64,000 bases of DNA from Achatina immaculata (taxonomy: Eukaryota > Mollusca > Gastropoda > Stylommatophora > Achatinidae): positions 44,496,268-44,560,267 of the forward strand of contig CM019699.1 in the NCBI GenBank assembly GCA_009760885.1, written 5' to 3'. A program made the translations under genes and the position numbers. The first letter of the stretch is position 1, and each line of letters opens with the position of its first letter. Positions 1 through 10,849 of the stretch are shown one piece after another. The notes beneath the pieces are model-generated. The model did not search any database, had not been told where the DNA came from, and saw only the letters and a list, made by a program, of their open reading frames with translations.

Positions 1-128
1 GATATACTTCCAAACATTCAAGTGCCTTGATATACTTTCAAACATCCAAGTGCCGTGATATGCTTCCAAACATCCAAGTGCCTTGATATGCTTCCAAACA
101 TCCAAGTGGCTTAATATACTACCAGGCA
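1..128. repeat. 28-bp minisatellite, left part
   Basis: Degenerate tandem copies of a 28-bp unit built on GATATACTTCCAAACATCC. The same unit resumes at 355 after a LINE insertion and reappears at 2559-2706, so these are parts of one array family. Confidence 0.85.
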
Positions 129-354
129 TCCATTCATTCATTCATTCATTTGCATGTCCCTTGCGGAACTTTGCCTCCCAAACAGGACTCCTGTAGGCCT
201 CTCGGTTGTGAGCAAGATGGCCTGCTGCTGTTGCATCCATTTCCAGATCGTCAACGATGTCTTGCAGCCATCTTCGTCTTGGTCTTGGTCTTTTTCTTTT
301 TCCCATTATGTATCCTTCCAATACGGTCTTCTCTAAATTATCATGACGTTTAAT
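129..354 (-). mobile_element. LINE-3 3' end, truncated reverse transcriptase C-terminus
   Basis: Read on the minus strand, this encodes the extreme C-terminus of a non-LTR reverse transcriptase, including GKRKRPRPRRRWLQDI and a KGHANE-like end. The stop lies in an (AATG)n tail, seen on the + strand as CATT repeats at 129-150. Related copies lie at 9001-9300 and 30758-30943. It sits inside the 28-bp minisatellite, with similar array sequence (ACTACCAGGCATCC) on both sides. It is heavily 5'-truncated and cannot be active. Confidence 0.75.
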
Positions 355-460
355 GTAAGGTGACTAAATATACTACCAGGCATCCAGGTGACTAAGTATA
401 CTTCTAAACATCTGGGCAACTTAATATATTTGCAGGTATCCAGGCGACCTAATATATCTG
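355..460. repeat. 28-bp minisatellite, right part
   Basis: Continuation of the array at 1-128 beyond the LINE-3 insertion, with three or four diverged units. Confidence 0.75.
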
Positions 461-1600
461 AAGCACGCAGTGTCTCACAACCTTTATGACCAACAGAACC
501 TGTGGCACCAACTTCCTGGCAAACAATGGAGTCTAGGCCACACACATCTGGGTATCATTATTTCATTATAAAAATGACGCTTGAAATCAGTTATTAGTTT
601 CTTAATTTTTTATGTTTTATCTTATTTACTTTCCTTTCATGACAAGTTTTGTTGCTTTCATTGGGATGCCTGTTTTCCTTCATCTATGAATAATTATCTT
701 TTTTTTTCTCACTTGCTATTTTCTTTCTATAACTTTCTGTTTATTTTTTTATGCCAAGTTTCGTTACTTTCAGTACCGGAGGTTAATCCTGCATTCTAAC
801 TTTCCATCTTTCAGTATAACTGCTCAGTCAGGTGTAACTGCATAACCTCCAAACATCATCCATGAAGAACTGAAATATTATTCTTACTCAAAATCGAAGT
901 AGGTTTTATTGAAATATTACAACTGACTTATCACAATACTTTCCAGAAAGTGATATATTTTGCGCACGACACAACATTGTACAGATTGTAAACAACACAA
1001 CAGTTGCATGCCAGAGCATCTTGAGTACCGTGTGAAACAGAAAATAAGTGATTCGATAAAGGGCACATAATTAAAAGTGGGCATTTTTACAGTTATGTCT
1101 CATTGACTACAAAGCACTTAGAGCGGACAAACGTTCGGTGTGACGAAGAAAATTATATACATAGATGAAATACTCCCTTAATAGCCCTTATTTCTTTACC
1201 ACTCATTGTTCGCTCAATATGTAATATATTTCTTCTGTTATTACTGTTCCCTGTTCGCTTTGCATGAAGGGCTGTGTGTATACTGTATGTGGGCATTGAC
1301 GCAGTCTTGCAGAACAACACACCGCTTTACTTTACCCCCTGCCAAGCAGTTGTACTCAGTGATCTCGAAAGGATTTTTGGAAACCGGTACAGATGTTCCT
1401 GTCCTTCACCTTCCATGAAGTACTATACGAAATAGCGGTTTTCTCAATACAAGCATTCACTACCTTATACTTCACAGACATCAACGGGCAGCAAACTTTT
1501 GTGTGAATTCTTTTTTTTTTTTTTATCTTATCTGTAGCGAGATTTAAACTTTACAAAATGCTCGCATGCTGAAACCAAAATCAAAACTGGCTGATTCTCG
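461..1600. other. No recognised feature
   Basis: AT-rich sequence with short open frames only. I found no family motif, no exon with convincing splice sites and no RNA gene. Confidence 0.5.
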
Positions 1601-1823
1601 TCCATGCAAAATCACCACCACCACCACCACCACCACCATCACCACCACCACCACCACCACCACCATCACCACCACCACCACCACCACCACCATCACCACC
1701 ACCACCACCACCACCACCATCACCACCACCACCATCACCACCACCACCACCATCACCACCACCATCACCACCACCACCACCACCATCACCACCACCACCA
1801 CCATCATCACCACCACCACCACC

Positions 1824-1857
<34 letters not shown>

Positions 1858-1862
1858 TCACC
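1601..1862. repeat. (CAC)n/(CAT)n microsatellite
   Basis: About 260 bp of CAC and CAT triplets. All three frames on this strand are open and would read as poly-His, poly-Thr or poly-Pro-like strings. Nothing around it suggests a gene. Confidence 0.95.
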
Positions 1863-2144
1863 AGAATATCCTCCATCCGATTTTGCCGGTGGTTTTTACT
1901 CATTTTTAAAAAATGATATAAACCGGTTACAGCAACCGACTACCTCCAAAAGTTTCGGTTTTTCTCATTTTTAATCGGTAATGTGCCGGTTACCGCAGCC
2001 AGAGCCTGCAGCCACGTCTCTTAACTTTGAACCGAGTTCCGGCTTTAAGATCTATTTATAAACATTTTCTCTTGCTACTGTAGCTTCAATGACATCTATT
2101 TTTTTTTCGTGTACTAATTATTTATAAATGCTTACCAATATTTA

Positions 2145-2446
2145 ATCATAGTCTGCTACTGTATGACAGTCAGCTAATCATGTTCTGCTACTATATGACA
2201 TTCAGCTAATCATGTTCTGCTACTATATGACAGTCAGATAATCATGTTCTGCTACTATATGACGGTCAGATAATCATGTTCTGCTACTATATGACAGTCA
2301 GATAATCATGTTCTGCTACTATATGACAGTCAGATAATCATGTTCTGCTACTATATGACAGTCAGATAATCATGTTCTGCTACTATATGACAGTCAGATA
2401 ATCATGTTCTGCTACTATATGACAGTCAGCTAATCATGTTCTGCTA
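2145..2446. repeat. 32-bp minisatellite, about 9 copies
   Basis: Head-to-tail copies of a 32-bp unit containing TCATGTTCTGCTACTATATG and a GACAGTCAGATAA end. The central copies are nearly identical. Confidence 0.95.
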
Positions 2447-2558
2447 CCACCAGCCCGTGTCAGGTTCACTTCCCCGTGGGTGATTCGGAAGAGTCCAAGG
2501 TCACGGGAATAAACCCCGTAAGAAAAAGCTGAAGACTAGGGTCGTAGCCTACCTACAT

Positions 2559-2704
2559 CAAGGGTGATTTAATATACTTCCAAACATCGAAGTGATTTAA
2601 TATACTTCCAACTTTCATGTGATTTAATATACTTCCAGACATCCAGGTGATTTAATATACTTCCAAACATCGAAGTGATTTAATATACTTTCAGACATCT
2701 AGAT

Positions 2705-2706
<2 letters not shown>
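2559..2706. repeat. 28-bp minisatellite, second block
   Basis: About five units of the family at 1-460 (GATTTAATATACTTCCAAAC type). Confidence 0.85.

Positions 2707-2759
<53 letters not shown>
2707..2759. repeat. (CT)n microsatellite abutting an RTE-2 3' end
   Basis: Uninterrupted CT dinucleotides. On the minus strand this is a (GA)n tail directly after the RTE-2 end at 2760. The copy ending near 60368 has the same arrangement. Confidence 0.9.
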
Positions 2760-2763
<4 letters not shown>

Positions 2764-2985
2764 CTTAAGTGCCAAGAACACATGGGGCTTCCGGAAGGAT
2801 TTTCAACAAATGCCTGTCCTTTGCCTTTTTTTCCGCTCTTGCCCAAATAAGGCCTCTATTGCTCAACATCCTCTCTGTTGTTCTTCTCCATGTCTCCTTT
2901 GGTTTACTCTTACTTCTGTTTCCTTGTGGTGTCCATGTTAGTGCTATTTTTTATAGTGAGTCGTCAGTCATTCGGGCATAGTACA
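2760..2985 (-). mobile_element. RTE-2 LINE 3' end, truncated
   Basis: The minus strand encodes a degraded version of the reverse transcriptase C-terminus seen in full at 58575-60125, including an ERMLSN(R)GL-like stretch and the end region CGGAAGCCCCATGTG...CTTAAG. It has a (GA)n tail at 2707-2759. It is an older copy than those at 54-60 kb, with several frame breaks. Confidence 0.8.
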
Positions 2986-3780
2986 TCCAGGTGTTATGCT
3001 CTAGCCTAAAACACTTGAAGACTTGGCCCTTTAGCCTGCTGACATCCTGATATCTGCTCCAGCTCTCCTACACTTTCAGACTGTAGACCCCGAGCTTCCT
3101 CTGCAGCTGATTGTAAGTCAAGAAGGAGAAACTACAACATAGGCAAACCATTTTCTCCAGTACTAGCTGTTCAGGTGAAACAAGATACTTTCATCTTCTT
3201 TCGTGAAAACCGTAAATGTCTTCTGAGATGAAAATCTCTCTGTCACCTTCTTTCTGTTTATATCTTCTTGCCTTTATTAATTGTTTCTTTTAACATAAAA
3301 TCACACAGACGCTTGGGCAAATTTTCATTCACAGAAAGCAATAAAATGTTAAAAATATTTTACATTGGCCTTTATCAGTGAAATGAGTGGTCGGTGGATT
3401 CTTGTGTCTGTTCATTCATTTCAGATTAACTCGCTGGTCAAGAGAGGAGTCGGTTCGTATCTCTGGCACCACTGATCATTGGGCGAAGCTGAGAATAAGA
3501 GTGAGCACGTACCTTGTCCACATGAACGTCTCCCTGATGCTGCTTCGAACTGAATAATTATCGCTAGAAATTAATTAGTTAATTGATAGTTCAAAGAAAA
3601 CTCCGGATAGCGTAGTATCACGTAAATAAGTAGGAGCATTTTCGTGACAGTAGGCAGATATAAGTAGGGCAGGATATAAGATATATATGAGATGGAGAGA
3701 CAAATATAAGATATACATAAGATGGAGAGGCGGATATAAGATATTAAGATATACATGAGACATGGATATGAGATATATAC
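2986..3780. other. No recognised feature
   Basis: Mostly unique sequence. At 3640-3780 there are short degenerate repeats of ATATAAGAT(G)GAGA next to the 3' tail of the RTE-1 copy. No coding signal was recognised. Confidence 0.5.
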
Positions 3781-4829
3781 TCGTACGATATATATATATA
3801 TATATATCTTATATCTTATATCTTATATCCTTCCCGTGCCGTTAGACGTCACATAGGGCTCGCAAAGTAGTTCGCCAATTTTTCCTGTCTTCGGCGAGTC
3901 TTTCAACCTCATCAAAGGATTTTATGCCTGTTAACTTGGCCTCTCTTAATAATGTTCTCTTCAGAGTTTCACGCGGTCTGCCCCTTTTTCTTCGGCCTGT
4001 TGTGTTCCACTTGATAGCTTGTTTTGGGATTCTCTGCTCATTTCTTCTCATCAAGTGGCCAACATATGTCCATCTCCTTTTCCTGATCACCCGTGAGACT
4101 GGTTGTTGTTCAGTCATCTGTCTTATCTCTGCATTGTTCTTGAATTCATTCCACTTGATGCCGAGTATTTTCCTTAGGCATTTGTTTTCAAAAGAGTCTA
4201 ATTTCTTTTCTATTTCTTTAGTTGTTTTCCAGCTTTCGCATGCATAAATGAGGGTGGATATTACATTTGAATTGAATAGTCTTAACTTGGTTTTTGTGCT
4301 TATAACTTTTGAATTCCATATGTTCTCAAGATTCTTGAAGATTGATGCTGCTTTTGCAATTCTGATCCTAACTTCCTTTCTAGTGTCACCATCCTGGTCT
4401 ATGTAGCTGCCAAGGTATGCAAATTGATTGACTTCTTCAATATCTGTCCCTTCTATGTGTATTTTTACATTTTGATTGATGGGAATTTTCATTATTTTTG
4501 TTTTGTCCTTGTTAATTTCAAGTCCTATTTTGCTAGCCAGTGAAGATAGGCTATCTGTTTTTTCTTGCATGGAATTCACATTATTACTGATAAGAGTTAT
4601 GTCATCAGCAAAATCAAGATCTTCTAGTTGGGTCCCATGTACCCAGTCAATACCTGTGTTACCTGTGCAGCATTTTTTCATTATGAAGTCTATTGTAATC
4701 CCAAAAAGTAAAGGAGACAGTATACATCCTTGTTTCACGCCTGTTTCAATCTGGAACCATTCACTCATCCCTTCCTCTGTCTTGACTGCACAACCATATC
4801 CATTGTATAAGTCCTTAATGATGTTGACA

Positions 4830-4831
<2 letters not shown>
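3781..4831 (-). mobile_element. RTE-1 LINE, 5'-truncated, reverse transcriptase C-terminal half
   Basis: An open reading frame of 308 residues from 4768 down to the stop at 3842 encodes the palm and thumb part of a non-LTR reverse transcriptase. The protein runs from GVKQGCILSPLLF through the catalytic LDFADDITL to a GRRKRGRPRETLKRTLL segment and ends in RALCDV. Homology continues upstream to about 4831, where a (TA)n tract begins. The 3' UTR is only about 15 bp and is followed by GATATAA repeats and (TA)n, typical of the RTE clade. Endonuclease and fingers domains are missing, so the copy is dead, although the remaining frame is intact and probably young. Assignment to RTE is inferred from the short 3' UTR and tandem tail. 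Confidence 0.88.

Positions 4832-4879
<48 letters not shown>
4832..4879. repeat. (TA)n between two RTE-1 copies
   Basis: Nearly pure TA dinucleotides. They separate the truncated 5' end of the minus-strand RTE-1 copy from the truncated 5' end of the plus-strand copy. Confidence 0.9.
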
Positions 4880-4881
<2 letters not shown>

Positions 4882-5046
4882 CAGACCGCGTGAAACTCTG
4901 AAGAGGACATTGTTAAGAGAGGCAAAATCAATAGGCATAAAATCCCTTGATGAGATTGAAAGACTCGCCGAAGACAGGAAAAATTGGCGAACTACCTGGC
5001 GAGCCATATGTGACGTGTAACGGCACGGGAAGGATATAAGATATAA

Positions 5047-5080
<34 letters not shown>
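4880..5080 (+). mobile_element. RTE-1 3' end fragment
   Basis: About 145 bp of the reverse transcriptase C-terminus (GRPRETLKRTLLREAKS... to a CDV stop), then the short 3' UTR CGGCACGGGAAGG, GATATAA repeats and (TA)n. It differs from the neighbouring copy at several sites, so it is an independent insertion rather than an inverted duplicate. Confidence 0.85.
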
Positions 5081-5089
<9 letters not shown>

Positions 5090-5330
5090 ATATGAAAAGA
5101 TGGACGTAAGATATACAATGACTTGAATGTACAAGACCATGTAGTATCAAAGTAGAGACTAAATGTAACATAGAGAAAGCTGAAAAGATTTAAATTTAGC
5201 GCAATCTTTCTCAAATTTTCCCGGAATCTGAAAAAAAACAAAGAAAGAAAAACGAGAAAAAATGTTATTTTTTTCTTAACTCTTTCACGTCGAGTTTTGG
5301 TTAGCTTATTTCTCAGCAGCCAAATCATTC

Positions 5331-5670
5331 TACACAGCAATTAAATCATTCTACAGAACACTTAAATCCTTCTACACAGCAATTAAATCAATCTACACTG
5401 CAATTAAATCATTCTACACAGTAATTAAATCATTATACACTGCAGTTAAATTATTGTACACAACAATTAAATCATTCTACACATTAATTAAATCATTTTA
5501 CACAGCAATTAAATCAATCTACACAGCAATTAAATCATTCTACACAGTAATTAAATCATTCTACACAGTAATTAAATCATTCTACACTGCAATTAAATTA
5601 TTCTACACAAGAATTAAATCACTCTACGCTGCAATTAAATTATTGTACACAACAATTAAATCATTCTACG
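5331..5670. repeat. 21-bp minisatellite, about 16 copies
   Basis: Units of the type ATTAAATCATTCTACACAGCA. The period of 21 keeps one frame open across 89 codons, which is not evidence of a gene. Confidence 0.95.
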
Positions 5671-6640
5671 CTGCAGGCAGATCAATGTACATGGAGCCGC
5701 ATCCTTTTCTAGTTTGTGATTAAACGTGGTTTGTTTCCAGCCACCAGTAGCTAGGCCTACGTGTTTTTTTTTTTTCATCTGTTTTTTTTTTTCAATCTGC
5801 TAAGGTTGCCCCAGAATCTATAATATGTGCCTGATTATCGTCGGCAGACTTCTCGTATGTCCTGGAGAAGCAGAACATTGAAAAGTCATCCGTGAAAACA
5901 TAACATTATAGAGACAGACTGGAAATTTTGAGAAACATACATAAATTTGTATATTAATTTTAATTTTTTTTTAAGTTCGTAGTATTTTATAACGAAACTC
6001 TCCAGCAAATATTTCTAAACAAAGAATTTTGTAATGGCTCGCCCGGTTTTACTACAAAGCCAAATCTTACGTCTTAAATAAGTGAAGAAATTATAAATAT
6101 AACTCTACCTGGAACGTACATATCCGTCACGCTTCAAGAAACATGTTTAATGTTTATTTAAACCCTGCTAAAGTGATATGAAAGATAAAATATTTGCCCT
6201 TTTATCTTTTACCACTTTAACATTTCTTATCTTTGTCCTTCTAGGCAAATACACTACGGAACTCGGAGCTTCAAGCTTCGACAAGGTCAGATCTGCAGCC
6301 AGAATTTGGTGAGAGCTGTTTCCTTCTGAGCTGAAGCAGTTGCTTCTTCGTCATTCTTCTTAAAGCTTTGCTTTCATTGTATCTTGTATAAATATGTTGT
6401 GAACTGCGTGTAATAACACTGATTTTTTTCATGCTTTCCTTTCTTGCTTAGACTTAGTTGTCCTGTCATTTTATCACTCTCATTTGTTAGAGTTACTATA
6501 ATAATTTAACATGTTAATAATGTACAAAGAAGAAATCTGAAACAGTAACAGTCAGTTGTTGTAAAACGGAAACATTTATAGAAAATCATTGAATCACATT
6601 ATGACCTACCAGCAGTTCTAATTTATAACTTATGAAAAAC
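5671..6640. other. No recognised gene; one weak exon-like segment
   Basis: Unique AT-rich sequence with poly-T runs near 5766 and 5790. At 6245-6308 a 64-bp segment lies between a good acceptor (TTGTCCTTCTAG) and a donor-like GGTGAGAG, but no frame gives a recognisable protein. Confidence 0.4.
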
Positions 6641-6654
6641 AGTTCCTCTTTTTT

Positions 6655-7172
6655 TTTTTTTTTTGGCCCTACAACGGGTACCATCCCACTGTGGAATAGC
6701 TGGCAATGAAATAGCTGACAACCTGTCCAAAGCTGGCAGCAATCAAGATCAAACCAGTCATCCAGTAAACTACCAAGAGGCGAAAACCATAATCCGTAAC
6801 CAGTGCAGATCTGAATGGAAAAAGAAACTGAAATGCAACAGTGAACCAGATCCAATACACCAACAACAAAGACATCAGCAAACCACCCTCTTTCACCTAA
6901 GGACAGGCCACTGCAGACTACCGAGCCACTTGCATCGACTCAAAATGTCTCACACAGGCGAGTGTCCATGTGGCAGTGGAGTCCAGACTACAGAACATAT
7001 CCTACAAGAGTGCCTAAACAATGCGGACCTGAGGCGTGAGACATGGCCAGAGGACACAAGCTTGGGGCAAAAGCTTTGAGGCTTCTATCAGGATCTGGAG
7101 AGGACTGCAGGCTTTTCCATGTTGACAGGGATCTGAAGTGACCAACAACCTCGAACGCAGAAGAAGAAGAAG
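6655..7172 (+). mobile_element. LINE-4: RNase H and C-terminal zinc region, 5'-truncated
   Basis: The frame 6663-7079 begins inside an RNase H domain (VPSHCGIAGNEIAD, the classic last motif of LINE-encoded RNase H). It continues through an HLRTGHCRLPSHLHRL segment to a CPCGSG...EHILQEC zinc-finger-like motif, as in I- and jockey-type non-LTR elements. After the stop, a short 3' UTR ends in CGAACGCAGAAGAAGAAG, a (GAA)n tail shared with the copy at 33224-33535. The reverse transcriptase itself is absent. A T(11-13) run lies immediately upstream at the truncation point. Confidence 0.85.
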
Positions 7173-7199
7173 TTCCTCGCTTAAGTTCCGCGTGTGTAA

Positions 7200-7570
7200 C
7201 ATAACAGAAATGACGTGAGCGATAAAACTGGTTCTAGTAATGAAAATAAGACTGAGCTGTATGGTTCAGTTATACATTACAAAATTCATTTTGCGCCCGA
7301 TTCTCTTACACGGAGGAGGACAAAAAAAACTAAGTCTATTTATTTCATTCATTTTTCGTGTTTTTGTGTTGTTGTTGTTGTTGTTGTTGCTGCTGCTGCT
7401 GCTGTTGTTGTATGTGATCTTGAAAAAAAGCCTTTTGCCGAAATATTCGATTGTTGTCTGTTCTTCCCTTGCATGTACTCATCTTGCTTTCTGCCATTAT
7501 TGTTTCTGCCCACTTTTCTCACTCTTTCTATCTTTTTGTAAAGCTGACCCAAATACCTGCATCTAAGTGT
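7200..7570 (+). repeat. Dispersed repeat family X, copy 1
   Basis: Aligns by eye to segments at 21480-21935, 45590-45810 and 60850-61135. The shared core is TTTTTCGTGTTTTT, an expanded GTT/GCT tract here, then GTGATCTTGAAAAA, GCCTTTTGCCGAAATATT, and a pyrimidine-rich end with CTGACCCAAATACCTGCATC. The core contains a GCC/GGC hairpin followed by GAAA, resembling part of a hammerhead fold. It is probably a non-autonomous retroelement. Confidence 0.6.
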
Positions 7571-7787
7571 AACATCCTAGTTTTATACCTGGAGAAACAC
7601 TTGTATGTTATCGTGGATTTGGTGAAAGACACAGGGAGACAATGTCAGGCTGACCTGTGAGTTATTCGTCGCCACAACGCTGAATAACGCGCCTTTTTGT
7701 GTTATTTCGTAACTATGACACACAACAAAAGCTCCAATATAACTCTTATAAATTGTTCGTTAATGAGATTTTAAGCTATATATGACC

Positions 7788-7925
7788 CACGTCTGGTAAC
7801 TTTATATGACCCACGTCTGGTAACTTTATATGACCCACGTCTGGTAACTTTATATGACCCACGTCTGGTAACTTTATATGACCCACGACTGATAACTTTA
7901 TATGACCCACGTCTGATAACTTTAT
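7788..7925. repeat. 24-bp minisatellite, about 6 copies
   Basis: Units of the type TATGACCCACGTCTGGTAAC plus TTTA; the last two copies diverge. Confidence 0.95.
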
Positions 7926-8464
7926 GAAACGTTCTAAAAGTCCTAGGACCTAACAGAAAAGTTGTAAAATAATGTTACTATTTTGTTCTTGTAGTCTCAT
8001 ATAGAAAGCCATTTAAGTTTAGACTTTTAGATTTATCGAGCCTTGATTTAATGTTCCCTTGAAATTGACCCTAATGACTGTCTGCAAAATAAAATGTGTA
8101 CCTGTTGAAGGAAAGTTTCTCAATGCCTGTTACAAGATTTATTCTCTCTTCCCCTCCCCCATACACACACATGATGTGACGACAAGGCCAAACAGTGGCA
8201 GAGACTCCCAGGGGACACAACCAAGGGCACAACGACGCTGCCGTCGCCATCCAAAAGTCTGGAATAAAGGTAGATTCTCCATGAGCTCGCTGCTGGACCT
8301 TTTACAATCTTGATTCCTTTTATAATTTTGGGTAAAACTACACTGTTGGGGGTGGGGGGGGGTGGGGTCTGGAATACAAATTTAGTAACAGCACTTTAAC
8401 TAAGGGGGAGAGAACTGGGGGCGGAAGAGAAGGAAGCAGGAACATAAAAAAAACAGGAGAGAGA
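7926..8464. other. No recognised feature
   Basis: Unique sequence with a G-rich stretch at 8346-8370. A short open frame at 8059-8313 has no recognised homology. Confidence 0.45.
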
Positions 8465-8542
8465 GATATGGAGAAAGAGAGAGAGAGAGAGAGAGAGTGG
8501 AAGCAGACAGATTATATATATATATATTTTTTTTTTACTTTA

Positions 8543-8612
<70 letters not shown>
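8465..8612. repeat. (GA)n then (TA)n microsatellites
   Basis: GA dinucleotides near 8475-8500, then TA tracts from 8514 to 8611, broken once by a poly-T run. Confidence 0.95.
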
Positions 8613-8613
<1 letters not shown>

Positions 8614-9000
8614 GAATTTAAAAGGGGGTTATTCTTGTCCTATGATTTCTTCTCCAAGTTATAACAAACCATCTGTACAGGTGGGTGATCAGAGGTTCTC
8701 TTATTTTACTGTACTTTTGTACTAGTGAGAATCATGTCCTTATTGTTTACTCTTTTTTTTTCAATTATCTGAACCCAGGAATTTTCGTTATCAAATGTTT
8801 CATCAATCTTCTGGCCCCAGGACTTTCGTGGCTCATCTTGGGTGTAAATTAATATCAGTCTTTGCTGGGGCTAATTTATAACTTATATCAGTTCTAAACT
8901 TCACACAAACACGCAGCCAGCACGGACATGATTTCGGTAATCCAAGATTATAAGGTCAAGATATTTATATCAGTTTTAATTCCACTAACGGACACATTCG
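8613..9000. other. No recognised feature
   Basis: Unique AT-rich sequence without coding or repeat signals that I could identify. Confidence 0.45.
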
Positions 9001-9300
9001 TTCATTCATTTGCATGTCCCATGTGGAAATTTACCTCCCTAACAGCACTCCTGTAGGCCTTTCGGTTGTGAGCAAGGTGGCCTGCTGCTGATGCATCCAC
9101 TTGCAGATCATCAGAGACATCTTGCAGCCATCTTCGCCTTGGTCTTCCTCTCTTTCTTTTTCCCATTATTTACCCTTCCAAGATGGTCTTCTCTAGATTA
9201 TCATGACGTTTAATGTGTCCAGAATATTTAAGTTTTCTCTCTTTAATCCTCTTTACAAGCTAGCCTTCTTCAATATTAACTTCTTGTAGTATGGATATAT
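9001..9300 (-). mobile_element. LINE-3 3' end, second copy
   Basis: The minus strand encodes an RKLKYSGHIKRHDNLEKTIL-type reverse transcriptase C-terminus with frame breaks, ending in an (AATG)n tail at about 9001. It aligns to 129-354 and extends further upstream. It is more diverged and inactive. Confidence 0.75.
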
Positions 9301-9305
9301 TTGTT

Positions 9306-10183
9306 TTAAAAATCAGAATTTATAGGTAGAGAAAATATAAATGTATCACCTTAAACTGCATCCTGTGCACTTCATGTAGAGGGCACATGACGTCACCATC
9401 ATGTGTCATGTGACCACGCGGAACGGAAACAAAATGGCGGCTGCTGAAGTTTTGTTTGGTCGAAGTGCTGTTATTGAGTTCCTCGTTAAAGAGGAAATCC
9501 CCGCTGCTGAAATTCAACAAAGACTTCAACTTGCTTATGGAAATGTGTATATCGTGGTAGCAGTGTTAGGAGATGGGTGAAGCACTTCAAAGATGGAAAC
9601 ACGAGCATCCAAGATACGCCTCGCAGCGGTCGCCCTCGAACTGCCTCCACTGAACGCAACGTGGAAAGAGTTGATGACATCATTAAATAAGACAGACGTG
9701 TCACAGTATCTGAAATCGCTGTAAATCTTGGAATAGGACACAATGCAGTACAGGAAATAATTGAAACCCTGGGCCATAGAAAAGTTTGTGCCCGCTGGAT
9801 CCCACGTTTGTTGATTGAAGATCACAAAGCTGTGAGAAAAACTCTGCTTGCCGGACAACTGAGAAAATTCAGAAAATAGGCTGGGAAATTCTTCCACACC
9901 CTGCCTATAGCCCCGACCTGGCACCCAGTGATTACCATCTTTTCGGTTTTGTGAAAGAACGAACGCGAGGCCATCACTATGACACAGGAGAGAACGTCCA
10001 GAAAGCAGTGCGTCTGTACCGTCGGTCAGCTGGAACGGAATTTTACCAGGAGGGTATTTTCAAACTTGCAGAGCGATGGGGAAAATGTGTGCAGAGAATT
10101 GGAGATTATGTTCAAAGTGAAGCAACGGGTGCAGTTTAAGGTGATACATTTATATTTTCTAAATACATTCTGATTTTTTAAAA
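9306..10183 (+). mobile_element. Mariner-like transposon with central deletion and stop codons
   Basis: Terminal inverted repeats are visible: 31 bp match exactly between 9330-9360 and the complement of 10130-10160, and similarity continues outward to about 55 bp. The remnant transposase starts at the ATG near 9433 (MAAAEVLFGRSAVIEFLV). It keeps the helix-turn-helix region with the SIQDTPRSGRPRTA linker, then breaks with frameshifts and stops. It resumes at ILPHPAYSPDLAPSDYHLFG, which carries the last catalytic aspartate, and ends near RIGDYVQSEATGAV. The segment holding the first two catalytic aspartates is deleted at about 9855. It is inactive but could once have been mobilised in trans. 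Confidence 0.85.
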
Positions 10184-10385
10184 ATGTGCTCACCACCTTC
10201 GGTATGACCGTCGTATCATTCACCCTACACAAACAATTTACACTTGGACAACTTATAACAAACAACTTACATAAATGAGGAGGCGCAGGAGGAGATAACT
10301 GCTTCACAATCTTTCTTACCATAAGCGGAATTAATGAAAACACGAGACGAACACTTCTGTGCAGAAAACAATGATATGCTCCCTA

Positions 10386-10738
10386 CAACACCTGGCCACG
10401 TGCTCCTTACAACACCTGGTCACGTGCTCCTTACAACACCTGCCCACGTGCTCCCTACAACTCCTGGCCACGTGCTCCCTACAACACCTGGCCACGTGCT
10501 CCTTACAACACCTGGCCACGTGCTCCCTACAACACCTGGCCACGTGCTCCTTATAACACCTGGCCACGTGCTCCCTACAACACCTGACCGCTTGCTCTTT
10601 ACAACACCTGGCCACGTGCTCCTTACAACACCTGGCCACGTGCTCCTTACAACACCTGGCCACGTGCTCCTTACAACACCTGGCCACGTGCTCCTTACAA
10701 CACCTGGCCACGTGCTCCTTACAACACCTGGCCATGCT
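10386..10738. repeat. 24-bp minisatellite with 13 CACGTG E-boxes
   Basis: About 15 units of the type CACCTGGCCACGTGCTCCTT plus ACAA. Thirteen units contain the palindrome CACGTG. One unit reads CCGCTTG instead, and the last unit is truncated. The period of 24 keeps frames open on both strands. Confidence 0.95.
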
Positions 10739-10849
10739 GTCGAATGAAATGAATCTCCCCTGGCAAACTAACTACTCAAAACTTTTCCCGGAGCTATGTT
10801 TCTTTTCGCTCTTGTCTGTGCCCACAAGAAACGAAACAAAACATTTTCA

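Noticed and set aside
1544..1916. Poly-histidine, poly-threonine and poly-valine frames
   Set aside because: All arise from one (CAC)n/(CAT)n microsatellite read in different frames.
2447..2560. SINE-like sequence with GGTTCACTTCC after the 32-bp array
   Set aside because: A single B-box-like match without an A-box or second copy in the window.
6245..6308. Possible 64-bp exon between TTGTCCTTCTAG and GGTGAGAG
   Set aside because: No frame resembles a known family and no partner exon was found. It could be real but is unsupported.
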